From positions 47,132 through 111,131 of the forward strand of contig JAJFGZ010000004.1 of NCBI GenBank assembly GCA_021775855.1: a stretch of DNA of 64,000 nt, read 5' to 3'. A program made the position numbers and the translations under genes. This document shows positions 21,106 to 30,912 of this stretch, one piece after another (the stretch's first letter is position 1; each line of letters opens with the position of its first letter). A model generated the notes under the pieces. It did no database searches. It saw only the letters and a list, made by a program, of their open reading frames with translations, and was not told the DNA's origin. This stretch comes from Hyphomicrobiales bacterium. Its GTDB lineage: Bacteria > Pseudomonadota > Alphaproteobacteria > Rhizobiales > NORP267.

Positions 21106-22218
21106 CTATTCCGCGCTGGAGGGGCCGGAGCCCGACTCCATCGCCCAAAGCGCTGCCGCGCCATCGAATAGACGCTGCATTATCTGCATTTCGGTGACCC
21201 CCAGGCGGACACTTGGTGAAATGTCAACGAGCCCGCCTTCGCCGGCGTCGGAATGTTCACCCCCCGCCCCGCGCACGGCCAGTCCCAGAGATTTGGCGTC
21301 TTCTTTTACGCGCGACAGGTCCTGGCCGTTTTTGGTGAGGCCCGGCAACCGCATATGCAGGCTGGCCCGCATCCCGGCGCCAAGGTTGGTCGGGCAGCTG
21401 GTCACATTGCCGTAAACCGGTGATGTGGCGAAGGCCGGCAGCAGCTCCTGCAACCGGCCAAGCCCGTCATGGAGCCGCTTAAACAGCGCGTTCAGATTGC
21501 CGCCGGTCTGCATCGCCATGATGCGCAAATGGTCTTCTTCGCCCACCCAGACCAGAAAGTCCTGTGCCCCCGAGACATACATTCCCCGCCCATACGGCCA
21601 ATCCGCACTGATCCCGGCCACATTAAGATACCGGTCCCCGCTCATATCTTTGAACATCTGGTGGGCGGCAACCCGCCGATCATATTCGGCGCCATCAATT
21701 TCGTACGGAGATCCCGGTGTGATCGACAGATATTGACCGCCATAGTTCGTGTCTTTGCAGAGATGCGTGAACGCTTCTGCGGCAAGGTCTTCTAGTGCCA
21801 CGCGCTGGTCCCGGGTCATGGCGCCGGGGAGCGGAAATGAACCTAGGTTGCGCGCCACCCGGACTCGCATGGAGACCGCTTCAAGGCGAGGATCGATTTT
21901 GCCTAGATCGCAGGATGATTTGCTGGAATCCCAATCGTGGGCCTGGGCAATTTGCACGTCTTCCGGTATCCCGTGAAAATCACGGATCAGGGGGTCCAGC
22001 ATCGGCGCAAACAGATCGTAATCTTCCGGCGACATGGCGTAAGCGCCCATCTGGCTGTCGCTGTTTTCGATCCCCGTTGCAATTATTTTCATGAGCCGCT
22101 GGCGCAGGCCCGCGTCCAATCCGCGGAAATAATCAGCGTTGAAATGACGTGCCATCAGATTGTCAGGATTGGTATTTCTGATGCTTTGGAGTGTGGAAAT
22201 CACCTGTTCGGGCGTCAT
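21106..22218 (-). CDS. Two-domain ATP:guanidino phosphotransferase (phosphagen kinase, arginine-kinase type)
   Basis: GIENSDSQMGAYAMSPEDYDLFAPMLDPLIRDFHG (N-domain/GS loop); MRVRVARNL; DFLVWVGEEDHLRIMAMQTGG; TSCPTNLGAGMRASLHMRLP; VRGAGGEHSDAGEGGLVDIS. Confidence 0.93.
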   Translation of the reverse strand: MTPEQVISTLQSIRNTNPDNLMARHFNADYFRGLDAGLRQRLMKIIATGIENSDSQMGAYAMSPEDYDLFAPMLDPLIRDFHGIPEDVQIAQAHDWDSSKSSCDLGKIDPRLEAVSMRVRVARNLGSFPLPGAMTRDQRVALEDLAAEAFTHLCKDTNYGGQYLSITPGSPYEIDGAEYDRRVAAHQMFKDMSGDRYLNVAGISADWPYGRGMYVSGAQDFLVWVGEEDHLRIMAMQTGGNLNALFKRLHDGLGRLQELLPAFATSPVYGNVTSCPTNLGAGMRASLHMRLPGLTKNGQDLSRVKEDAKSLGLAVRGAGGEHSDAGEGGLVDISPSVRLGVTEMQIMQRLFDGAAALWAMESGSGPSSAE

Positions 22219-22375
22219 GTTTCAAATTCTCCAATATGGTCCGGCCGGGGCTGCATGCCGTGAATATCAGCGAAATAACATATTTCCGCTTATAATATTC
22301 AGGGATTCCAAATTCAGCCCATTCCTGCAATACAGAAATCAGCCCACCCGTCCGGTGTTGGCTGGAGAAAAATCC

Positions 22376-23272
22376 ATGACGGTCACGACACCCGAACCAG
22401 GCGCGGAGAAAACCGGCGCCAGCCCAATTTTGGGAATCGGCCTCATGATCGCGGCGATGCTTCTCATTCCGATGGTCGACGGCGCGGCGAAATATTTAAG
22501 CTCCACCCATTCACCGCTTTTCATCGGTTGGGCCCGGTACGCGGTTGCGGCGCTCATTGTCCTGCCCGCTGCCGTTTATAAACACGGGTCCCAATGTCTC
22601 CCCCGGTCAAACCTCGGCGCGCATTTTCTGCGAACTATTTTCCTGATGGCGGCGATGACCTGCTACTTCATTTCGATCTCGCTTATTCCCCTGGCAACGG
22701 CCATCAGCGCCTATTTCGTCGGCCCGATCATCGCCACATTGTTGGCAGCGATGATTTTGGGCGAGCGGCTAACCTGGACAAAGATTCTGGCCTTGGGGCT
22801 TGGGTTTTCCGGGGTGATCCTGATCGTACGCCCGGGGATCGATTTTGACCCGGCGATTCTGCTGGCGTTGGCAAGCGGTGTGTTGTTCGGGCTGTATATT
22901 GTCGCCACCCGGCATGCATCCCGGACCAGCGACCCGCTCAGAACTCTGGCTTTCCAGTGTCTAGTCGGGGCATTAATTCTGGCCCCCCAGGCCGTCTGGT
23001 TCTGGTCATGGCCGACCCCCGATCAGCTGTACCTATTTGCCGGTATGGGATTGTTTTCAGCCGTAAGCCACTTTCTCTCGATCGCCGCTTTCCGTCTTGC
23101 GGAAGCGTCTACCCTTGCGCCGCTGGTCTATGTGGAGTTGATTGCTACCGTCGCGATCGGATTTATCTTCTTCGCTGAAATACCAGGCTTGACCGTTTGG
23201 GTAGGCGCAAGCGTGATTGTCGCCGGTGGGCTGTTGTTGATCCGGCGACCGCGGAGTGAAAACCCTTTATGA
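22376..23272 (+). CDS. DMT superfamily (EamA-type) transporter
   Basis: About 10 TM segments; duplicated EamA-like architecture (PLATAISAYFVGPIIATLLAAMILGERLTW...SAVSHFLSIAAFRLAEASTLAPLVYVELI). Confidence 0.87.
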   Translation: MTVTTPEPGAEKTGASPILGIGLMIAAMLLIPMVDGAAKYLSSTHSPLFIGWARYAVAALIVLPAAVYKHGSQCLPRSNLGAHFLRTIFLMAAMTCYFISISLIPLATAISAYFVGPIIATLLAAMILGERLTWTKILALGLGFSGVILIVRPGIDFDPAILLALASGVLFGLYIVATRHASRTSDPLRTLAFQCLVGALILAPQAVWFWSWPTPDQLYLFAGMGLFSAVSHFLSIAAFRLAEASTLAPLVYVELIATVAIGFIFFAEIPGLTVWVGASVIVAGGLLLIRRPRSENPL

Positions 23273-24828
23273 GCATGCTTCGATCCTTCGCAACCGTCGG
23301 TGGGTTTACATTGGGCAGCCGCGTGCTCGGTTTCGTCCGTGATATCCTGATCGCCAACATCCTTGGTACCGGGACCGTTGCGGACACATTTTTTGTCGCC
23401 TTCCGGATTCCAAACCTGTTCCGCCGCCTGTTTGCCGAAGGTGCGTTCAACGCAGCCTTTGTGCCGCTATTCGCCAAACAACTTGAGGGTGAGGGGGAAA
23501 GCGCGGCGCGTAAATTCGCGAGTGAATCGCTCAATATCCTGCTGGCTGCGCTCCTGGTGACGACGGCTTTGGCTGAAATTTTCATGCCCTGGCTGATGTA
23601 TGTCATCGCCCCTGGCTTTGCCGGCGATCCGGATAAACTCGACCTGGCAGTGCTGTTGACCCGGATCACCTTTCCCTACCTGTTCGTAATTTCGCTCGTG
23701 GCGTTATTGAGCGGGGTCCTCAATTCGCTTGGCAAATTTGCAGTCGCCGCTGGCGCGCCCCTGCTGCTCAATATCGTATTTATTCTGGTCCTTGGGATGC
23801 TTGCTTGGATGAACGCCCATGAAACCGCGTTTGCCGGCAAAGCCCTGAGCTGGGGGGTCTGCGTTGCCGGGATATTGCAGTTGATCATGCTCTGGGGCGC
23901 GGCCCGCCGGTCCGGAATGGCGCTGACTATCGCCCGGCCCAGGCTTACACCCGCGGTCCGCGATCTGATCCGGCTTGGTATTCCAGGCATGATTGCCGGC
24001 GGCGTCACCCAGATAAACCTCCTGGTCGGTACAATGATCGCGACCCTGCAGGCGGGTGCAGTTTCGTATCTCTATTACGCCGACCGGATTTATCAACTGC
24101 CCCTCGGGGTGGTCGGCGTTGCCATCGGAATCGTGCTGTTGCCCGATCTTTCGCGTCGGTTGCGTGCCGGAAAAGAACAGGAAGCCAGCCAGATCCAAAA
24201 CCGGGCACTGGAATTGTCGATGCTGTTGACGATCCCGGCAGCCGTCGCCCTGATCGTTATCCCGACCCCGATCATCTCGGTCTTATTCGAGCACGGTGCC
24301 TTTCAGATCGAGGATACAGCCCCTACGGTCTGGCCTCTGACAGCATTTGCAACCGGGTTGCCGGCTTTCGTGCTGATCAAGGTCTTTTCGCCCGGATTTT
24401 TCGCCCGCGAAGATACCCGAACCCCGATGATCTTTGCGGGTATTTCGGTCGCGATCAATATTTCCGGAAGCCTCACTTTGTATTTTCTCATGGGGCATAC
24501 CGGCATCGCTATCGCAACGTCATTCGCCGGCTGGATCAATGCAGGCCTGCTCGGGCTGGTATTGTACCGGCGTGGCCAGTTCCGCGTCGATTACGGACTG
24601 CGGTCGAGGTTGCCGAAGATCCTCCTCTCCAGCGTTATTATGGGCGTGGCCCTCGCCTTGATGATGCAGCTGTTAGGACCCTGGCTTGAAGCTGACCAAC
24701 TTCTTTTCATCCGCATCGCCGCGCTTACCGCACTGATCGGCAGCGGCGTGGCGGTCTTGGCGGTTTCGCTTCTGGTAACCGGGGGTGCCGACCCGGGTGT
24801 AATAAGCCGGCAATTGTTCCGGCGCTGA
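23269..24828 (+). CDS. murJ: Lipid II flippase MurJ
   Basis: MLRSFATVGGFTLGSRVLGFVRDILIANILGTGTVADTFFVAFRIPNLFRRLFAEGAFNAAFVPLF. Confidence 0.96.
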   Translation: MSMLRSFATVGGFTLGSRVLGFVRDILIANILGTGTVADTFFVAFRIPNLFRRLFAEGAFNAAFVPLFAKQLEGEGESAARKFASESLNILLAALLVTTALAEIFMPWLMYVIAPGFAGDPDKLDLAVLLTRITFPYLFVISLVALLSGVLNSLGKFAVAAGAPLLLNIVFILVLGMLAWMNAHETAFAGKALSWGVCVAGILQLIMLWGAARRSGMALTIARPRLTPAVRDLIRLGIPGMIAGGVTQINLLVGTMIATLQAGAVSYLYYADRIYQLPLGVVGVAIGIVLLPDLSRRLRAGKEQEASQIQNRALELSMLLTIPAAVALIVIPTPIISVLFEHGAFQIEDTAPTVWPLTAFATGLPAFVLIKVFSPGFFAREDTRTPMIFAGISVAINISGSLTLYFLMGHTGIAIATSFAGWINAGLLGLVLYRRGQFRVDYGLRSRLPKILLSSVIMGVALALMMQLLGPWLEADQLLFIRIAALTALIGSGVAVLAVSLLVTGGADPGVISRQLFRR

Positions 24829-24924
24829 TACGCTTGCGTGGAAGCGGAAGATTGGCCATAACCCGGCTGCCGGAAGTCTGGTCCCTGGCCAGCCACCGGA
24901 AACGACAATCCTGAAGGGTCATCC

Positions 24925-25962
24925 ATGTCTATCCCGCAAAACCGCGTTTTTTCCGGCGTCCAACCGACCGGCAATCTACACCTCGGCAATTACCTGGGCG
25001 CGATCACCCGATTTGTCGAATTGCAGAAGGATTTCGAGTGCATTTATTGCGTGGTCGACCTGCACGCCATTACAGTCTGGCAGGACCCGGACACGCTATC
25101 GGCCAATACCCGCGAAGTGACCGCGGCGTTTATCGCCAGCGGGATCGACCCGGAAAAGCACATCATTTTCAACCAGAGCCGGGTGCCGGCCCATGCCGAG
25201 CTTGCCTGGATCTTTAATTGCGTCGCGCGCATGGGGTGGCTCAACCGCATGACCCAGTTCAAGGAAAAAGCCGGCAAGCACCGCGAAAATGCGTCCGTTG
25301 GCCTGTTCTCCTACCCGAACCTGATGGCAGCGGATATTCTGGCCTACCGGGCGACCCACGTTCCGGTCGGCGAAGACCAGAAACAGCATCTGGAATTGAC
25401 CCGCGATATAGCCCAGAAATTCAATACTGATTTTGCCGATTCGATTTCGAAAAACGGATTTGGCGACGGATATTTTCCGCTGACCGAGCCCCTGATCCAG
25501 GGTACCGCGACCCGGGTCATGTCTTTGCGCGACGGATCGGCTAAAATGTCCAAGTCGGAGGCGTCCGATTACTCCAGGATCAACCTGACCGACGATGCCG
25601 ACACAATTGCATTAAAGATCCGCAAGGCGCGCACCGACGCGGAGCCCTTGCCGTCTGAAATGAAGGGCCTTGAGGGGCGCACGGAAGCTGAAAACCTGGT
25701 GCGCATTTTTGCCGCTCTTGGCGACCGCGACCTCGACGATGTGTTGGGCGAATATGGCGGATCGCAATTCTCCACGTTCAAACAGGCCCTGGCCGACCTG
25801 GCGGTCGCCCGCCTGGCACCAATCACTGAAGAAATGCAGCGCTTGTGCGCCGACCCCGGTCATATCGACGCGGTGCTGAGCAACGGCGCGGCCCGCGCCA
25901 ATGCCATCGCTGCACCCGTGCTCGCCGATATCAAACAGATTATGGGTCTGTTGCACGATTGA
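24925..25962 (+). CDS. trpS: Tryptophanyl-tRNA synthetase
   Basis: [23 protein letters not shown]-like; [23 protein letters not shown]. Confidence 0.96.
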   Translation: MSIPQNRVFSGVQPTGNLHLGNYLGAITRFVELQKDFECIYCVVDLHAITVWQDPDTLSANTREVTAAFIASGIDPEKHIIFNQSRVPAHAELAWIFNCVARMGWLNRMTQFKEKAGKHRENASVGLFSYPNLMAADILAYRATHVPVGEDQKQHLELTRDIAQKFNTDFADSISKNGFGDGYFPLTEPLIQGTATRVMSLRDGSAKMSKSEASDYSRINLTDDADTIALKIRKARTDAEPLPSEMKGLEGRTEAENLVRIFAALGDRDLDDVLGEYGGSQFSTFKQALADLAVARLAPITEEMQRLCADPGHIDAVLSNGAARANAIAAPVLADIKQIMGLLHD

Positions 25963-26038
25963 CCGGGGAACAGGAATTTAGCTGAATTCGGACCATTCTT
26001 GACTTGCCGGTTTAGTTTTGGAATGGCAGCATACAGCT

Positions 26039-26533
26039 ATGAGCAGAATCCGAGAAAGTACCAAACCGGGCCATAGCCGGAAATTCCTGGTCGTCGTGGA
26101 CAACTCACCGGAATGCGCCCGCGCTCTCAATTTTGCGGCCCACCGCGCTGAGAGCACGGGCGGCATGCTGACCATGCTGGTGGTGATCGAGCCTGGTGAT
26201 TTTCAACACTGGCTCGGCGTCGAGGAAATCCGCCGTGGCGAGGCTATGAACGAAGCTCAGGCTATCATGCGGCTCTATACCCGCAAGATGAAGGCCTATA
26301 GTGAGATCGAGCCCGAACAGGTGATTCGCGAAGGCAAGGTGGGTGAGGAAATCCTCAACCTGATCGAGGAAGACCCGGACATTGCCATCCTTGTCCTCGG
26401 CGCGTCCGCCGACAACGACGGCCCCGGCCCGCTTGTCTCAATGCTTGCCAACAAGGGCGCTGGCGCCTACCCGATCCCCGTCACAATTGTCCCGGGCAAC
26501 CTGACTGACGAAGAAATCGACGCCTTGATCTGA
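26039..26533 (+). CDS. Universal stress protein (UspA family)
   Basis: KFLVVVDNSPECARALNFAAHRAESTGGMLTMLVVIEP...ILVLGASADNDGPGPLVS. Confidence 0.85.
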   Translation: MSRIRESTKPGHSRKFLVVVDNSPECARALNFAAHRAESTGGMLTMLVVIEPGDFQHWLGVEEIRRGEAMNEAQAIMRLYTRKMKAYSEIEPEQVIREGKVGEEILNLIEEDPDIAILVLGASADNDGPGPLVSMLANKGAGAYPIPVTIVPGNLTDEEIDALI

Positions 26534-27373
26534 TCACGAATTGTCGGCCGCATCGACGGTGTCGTCGCGTGCAATGGCGCGGACATAGAGATGCCATGTG
26601 GCGTGGCCGAGGACTGGCAGGATCACGATCATCCCTAGAAACGCCGGCACCATCGCGACGATCCCCAGCGCAGTCACCACGATGCCCCATCCAAGCATGG
26701 CGACCGGGCTTGCCAGCACGCTTTTGAAGCTCGTGATCATTGCCGAGATAAAATCGATATCGTGCTCCAGCAAAAGCGGCATGGCGGTCACCGTCGCCGA
26801 AAACAGGATGAATGCCAGAAACGCCCCGATCAGGGTGCCTACGCCAATAAAGGCGAGGCCTTCATTTGTTGTGACTATAATCTGAAAAAAACCTTCGACG
26901 CTGGAAAACGATTTGAAGCCAAAAAACAACGCCAGCAATATTCGAACCAGATAAATCCAGACCCAGAAAATAAATAGAATGACGAACGACATCCAGCCCA
27001 GCTGCCGATGCCGCTGGTCGAGGACGACCCCGAGGATACTGCGCCACCTGAGCGGCTCGTTTTTGGCAAGCCGGCGGCTGACCTCGTACAACCCGACAGC
27101 GGCGAATGGCCCGATCAACGGAAACCCGATTGCAATTGGGATGATCAGCCACACCATGTCGAAATACGTCACGGACGCCAGAATAAACAACCCGCCCGCG
27201 GCATAGAACCCTCCGAAAAACAGGCCGAACAAGGGTGCACGAAGAAAATCACTGATCCCGGCTCTGAGCGCTGTCAGAATATCTTGCATGGTAACCGTTT
27301 TCACAACCAGCATTGGTGTTGGCTGATAGGTATTGCTCCCGACATCTTTGCCCATCAATCTCTCCCCTTGCAC
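26534..27373 (-). CDS. DUF2189 domain-containing multi-spanning membrane protein
   Basis: Multiple TM helices; DILTALRAGISDFLRAPLFGLFFGGFYAAGG...FPLIGPFAAVGLYEVSRRL. Confidence 0.75.
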   Translation of the reverse strand: MQGERLMGKDVGSNTYQPTPMLVVKTVTMQDILTALRAGISDFLRAPLFGLFFGGFYAAGGLFILASVTYFDMVWLIIPIAIGFPLIGPFAAVGLYEVSRRLAKNEPLRWRSILGVVLDQRHRQLGWMSFVILFIFWVWIYLVRILLALFFGFKSFSSVEGFFQIIVTTNEGLAFIGVGTLIGAFLAFILFSATVTAMPLLLEHDIDFISAMITSFKSVLASPVAMLGWGIVVTALGIVAMVPAFLGMIVILPVLGHATWHLYVRAIARDDTVDAADNS

Positions 27374-27574
27374 TAGTCGCCGAGAGCCCTACAGTTGGGC
27401 AGTTTAGATCAATCGGGACTTACAGAAATTGATCTGGGTTAAATTTCGAAAAAGCGGAATTTCCCTTTTCCAGGTCCTTGATTGACCAGAAGGCATGAAT
27501 AAATGTAGAATGATTCTAAAGTAACGCGGCTGGTACCCGCGTGAAATGCGGGACAATCCAAAAGCAGGTTCATT

Positions 27575-28132
27575 ATGTTTATCCAAACGGAAGCAACGCC
27601 CAATCCGGCGACCCTCAAATTTCTCCCCGGCCGGCCCGTTATGCCGACCGGCTCGTGCGAATTTCGCGACCTTGATTCGGCAACAGATTCACCCCTGGCC
27701 AGCAGTTTGTTTGCCATCGAAGGGGTGGAAGGGGTGTTTTTCGGCGCCGATTTTCTGGCCATCACGAAGGCCGGTCCAAGTGATTGGCAACACCTGAAGC
27801 CGGCTATTCTGGGCACCGTCATGGAACACTTTATGTCCGGCGCTCCGGTCGTCAACGACGACCATCTTAGTAGTGATGGCGAAGAAAATTTTGACGAAGG
27901 CGACGCCGAGATCGTCGCCACGATCAAGGAATTGCTGGATACCCGGGTTCGTCCTGCGGTTGCCCAGGATGGTGGCGATATCACCTTCAACGGGTTTCGC
28001 GATGGCATTGTCTATCTGCAGATGAAGGGCGCCTGCGACGGTTGCCCGTCTTCAACCGCCACGCTCAAGCACGGCATTGAAAACCTGCTCAGGCATTTCG
28101 TCCCGGAAGTCCAGGAAGTCCGCCCGGTCTGA
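27575..28132 (+). CDS. NifU family Fe-S scaffold (Nfu, N-terminal Nfu_N plus NifU C-domain)
   Basis: MFIQTEATPNPATLKFLPG; RPAVAQDGGDITFNGFRDGIVYLQMKGACDGCPSSTATLKHGIENLL with CxxC. Confidence 0.93.
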   Translation: MFIQTEATPNPATLKFLPGRPVMPTGSCEFRDLDSATDSPLASSLFAIEGVEGVFFGADFLAITKAGPSDWQHLKPAILGTVMEHFMSGAPVVNDDHLSSDGEENFDEGDAEIVATIKELLDTRVRPAVAQDGGDITFNGFRDGIVYLQMKGACDGCPSSTATLKHGIENLLRHFVPEVQEVRPV

Positions 28133-28186
28133 CGGCGTTTTTCGCTTTAACTCTCTGGATCGGCCCGGGGTATACCGGGAGTGATC

Positions 28187-28894
28187 ATGAATATTCTCAG
28201 CTTCGATACTACCCTCGCTGCCTGCTCGGTGGCCTGTGTCGCGATCAACCCGGATTCCGGTGAAATCGACGTGCTGGCGTCAATGCGAACGGCTATGGCG
28301 CGCGGCCATGCCGAAGCCTTGGTCCCGATGATCGAGCGGACGATGACGGAATCGAACCTGGATTTCACGCAACTTAACCGGATCGCGGTCACCACCGGAC
28401 CCGGCAGCTTCACCGGCCTTCGGGTCGGCGTTGCAACAGCGCGCGGGCTCGGCCTGGCGCTCGGAATTCCAGTGATCGGGGTCGTGACTCTGGACGCCCT
28501 GGCCCGTGATTTTGCGGATGCAAATCCTGATAATTTAAAGCCGTTCGTCGTTTTACTCGATGCCCGGCGCGGCCAATTGTATCTCCGCAATTATGATGCG
28601 GACGCAATTCCCATTGATGATCCATCGGTCTGCGACGTGGCGGAAACAGGCCGTCGGATCAGCAGTCCTGACTGTCTGCTGGTTGGCCCCGGCGCGGACA
28701 TCCTGGTCGCCAGCGCGCCAGTAGGGTTTACCCATGGCGGGATCGCTGCGCTGCGGTTTGTAGACGGGCCATCGGCGCGTAACGTGGCCGTCACCGCGGC
28801 TCTGGATGACCGTCCCGGATCGCCCCCAATTCCGCTCTATCTGCGCCCGGCAGATGCCAAACCTCAAAGCCACAAATCCCTTGCCCGGCGCTAG
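28187..28894 (+). CDS. tsaB: tRNA threonylcarbamoyladenosine biosynthesis protein TsaB
   Basis: MNILSFDTTLAACSVACV...AEALVPMIERTM...IAVTTGPGSFTGLRVGVATARGLGLAL. Confidence 0.93.
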   Translation: MNILSFDTTLAACSVACVAINPDSGEIDVLASMRTAMARGHAEALVPMIERTMTESNLDFTQLNRIAVTTGPGSFTGLRVGVATARGLGLALGIPVIGVVTLDALARDFADANPDNLKPFVVLLDARRGQLYLRNYDADAIPIDDPSVCDVAETGRRISSPDCLLVGPGADILVASAPVGFTHGGIAALRFVDGPSARNVAVTAALDDRPGSPPIPLYLRPADAKPQSHKSLARR

Positions 28895-29396
28895 CTTAGT
28901 CCGCGAAGCCGAACCGGGTGATTACCGAGTTCTGGCGAAAATCCACAGTTCCGGGTTCGCGACCGGTTGGACCCCTGAGGCGATCGGAAACCTGACCTCC
29001 GGATTGGGCGTCACGTCGCTCGTTTTGGCTGGTGTGGGGACCGGAAAAATTTACGGATTTTTGATGGCGCGCTCGGTGGCCGGCGAAGGAGAAATCCTGA
29101 CCATTGCCATCGCGCCTGAACACCGCCAACAGGGATTCGGCGCGCAGCTATTGGATGCCACACTTGGTTGGTTTGAAAAATCGGCGGCGGGCGCTATATT
29201 CCTTGAAGTTGCCTGCGACAATCGGGCGGCGATTACGCTTTACCGCCGCTTCGGCTTTTGCGAGATTGGGCGACGCAAAGGCTATACAAATGGGCAGGAC
29301 GGCGCAAAGCAGGACGCGCTTCGGATGGGTCTCCATCTGGATCAGGGCCGTCCCGAATTTGCGCGATCGGGTACGTCGGATTCCGCGCGGGACTAA
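28854..29396 (+). CDS. rimI: Ribosomal-protein-alanine N-acetyltransferase-like GNAT protein
   Basis: EGEILTIAIAPEHRQQGFGAQLL...FLEVACDNRAAITLYRRFGFCEIGRRKGYT; directly after tsaB. Confidence 0.87.
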   Translation: MPNLKATNPLPGASLVREAEPGDYRVLAKIHSSGFATGWTPEAIGNLTSGLGVTSLVLAGVGTGKIYGFLMARSVAGEGEILTIAIAPEHRQQGFGAQLLDATLGWFEKSAAGAIFLEVACDNRAAITLYRRFGFCEIGRRKGYTNGQDGAKQDALRMGLHLDQGRPEFARSGTSDSARD

Positions 29397-29429
29397 AATT
29401 GAAGAACCGGCATTCTGGAGGGGAAGTGA

Positions 29430-29900
29430 ATGTCTGAGCAAATATCTGCAACGGAAGTGAATACGGTGCCAAACGACGAAGATCGTGGATCGATTGAAGA
29501 GGCGTGCGTGCGCAAAGGCATGCGCATGACCGAACAGCGCCGAATCGTGGCCAAAGTCCTGTCCGATTCCAGCGATCATCCGGACGTCGAGGAGGTCTAC
29601 CGCCGCGCCTCTGAGGTGGATTCCAACATTTCAATCTCCACCGTCTACCGCACGGTGAAACTGTTTGAGGATGCCGGGATCCTCGATCGCCATGATTTTC
29701 GCGACGGCCGTGCCCGCTACGAGCCCGTGACCGAAATCCACCACGATCACCTGATCAACCTCCGCACCGGCGAAGTGATCGAATTTCGCAGCCAGGAGAT
29801 CGAAGAGTTGCAGGCGATTGTCGCCGAAAAACTCGGATTTAAATTGGCCGACCACCGTCTCGAACTGTATGGAATCCCCGTCGATGACAATACCGAGTAA
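29430..29900 (+). CDS. Fur family transcriptional regulator (Fur/Mur-type)
   Basis: GMRMTEQRRIVAKVLSDSSDHPDVEEVYRRASEVDSNISISTVYRTVKLFEDAGIL...EIHHDHLINLRTGEVIEF. Confidence 0.9.
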   Translation: MSEQISATEVNTVPNDEDRGSIEEACVRKGMRMTEQRRIVAKVLSDSSDHPDVEEVYRRASEVDSNISISTVYRTVKLFEDAGILDRHDFRDGRARYEPVTEIHHDHLINLRTGEVIEFRSQEIEELQAIVAEKLGFKLADHRLELYGIPVDDNTE

Positions 29901-29954
29901 CGCCGGTCCAGGTCCCGATGCCAACAAATTACAGCGGCGTGTGGAAGTCCGCAT

Positions 29955-30791
29955 ATGAAGACAGCCCGCGCCGCCGTTAAATTGTTCTTGTGTGTGTTGG
30001 TGCTTTTGGCATTCATTTTAGTCCAATGGCCTCTTTTGCGCCTCTGGCCAGCCGCAGCGCGGTGGTTCCCGGTCTGGATCGACCGCACCCTTCTGGCGAT
30101 CATCGGGGCGCGAGTGGTTTTGCACGGTGAATTGTCCAACGACAGCCCGACCCTGATCGTATCGTCGCATTCCTCGTGGATCGACATTCTCTCTATCGGA
30201 TCGATCGGGCCGGTCAGTTTCGTCTCCAAGCAAGAAGTCGCGGATTGGCCCGTTGTCGGGTTTTTGGCGACATTGATTCGCACGATTTTTATTGACCGCA
30301 CCCGCCGCCAGGCAACCGGCAACGCCACCGCGGAACTCGCAAAGCGCCTGATCGACGGAGACCGGATGGTGCTTTTCCCGGAGGGTACCAGTAGCGACGG
30401 CAACCGGGTTTTGCCGTTCAAGAGCGCCATCATCGGCGCCGTGGAAAAAGCCGTGTTGGGGTCGGATATCGGTGACATGTCGATCCAGCCCATGGCGGTT
30501 GCATTTGTCCGCCGAAGCGGTTTGCCTATGTCGCGGGCCGACCGGAATTTTTTTACATGGTTTGGTGACATGGAATTTGCTCCGCATGTCTGGGGCGTTA
30601 TGCTGAATGCTCCTGTCGAAATTGTCATTTCGGTCGGCGAGCCCCTTCGCCATTCGCGGTACCCGGACCGCAAACACATGACCCGGCAATTGGAAATCGA
30701 GGTCAAGCGGATGCTGCTCTCGTCGATCATGGGACGTGATCTTGTCGATTCCGACATCGTGCAAGGGTCTGGCGTTGGTCAACTGGCGTGA
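29955..30791 (+). CDS. 1-acyl-sn-glycerol-3-phosphate acyltransferase (PlsC-like)
   Basis: VSSHSSWIDIL (HX4D-like), FVSKQEVADWPVVGFLATLIRTIFIDR, LFPEGTSSDGNRVLPFKSA. Confidence 0.9.
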   Translation: MKTARAAVKLFLCVLVLLAFILVQWPLLRLWPAAARWFPVWIDRTLLAIIGARVVLHGELSNDSPTLIVSSHSSWIDILSIGSIGPVSFVSKQEVADWPVVGFLATLIRTIFIDRTRRQATGNATAELAKRLIDGDRMVLFPEGTSSDGNRVLPFKSAIIGAVEKAVLGSDIGDMSIQPMAVAFVRRSGLPMSRADRNFFTWFGDMEFAPHVWGVMLNAPVEIVISVGEPLRHSRYPDRKHMTRQLEIEVKRMLLSSIMGRDLVDSDIVQGSGVGQLA

Positions 30792-30912
30792 TATGGCTAA
30801 ATCTCGGTCGAGACCTTATGGATAGAGTTACTGATCGCGAGATATCGGGATTGCGCCGAAATTTTTTCAGCGCCGCTGTTTCGCCGTGTCGCGACAAAAT
30901 TGGAACAACGCT

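Noticed and set aside
26531-26536. Palindrome TGATCA formed by the abutting stop codons of the convergent usp and DUF2189 genes
   Set aside because: Follows from two TGA stops placed back to back; no evidence of function.
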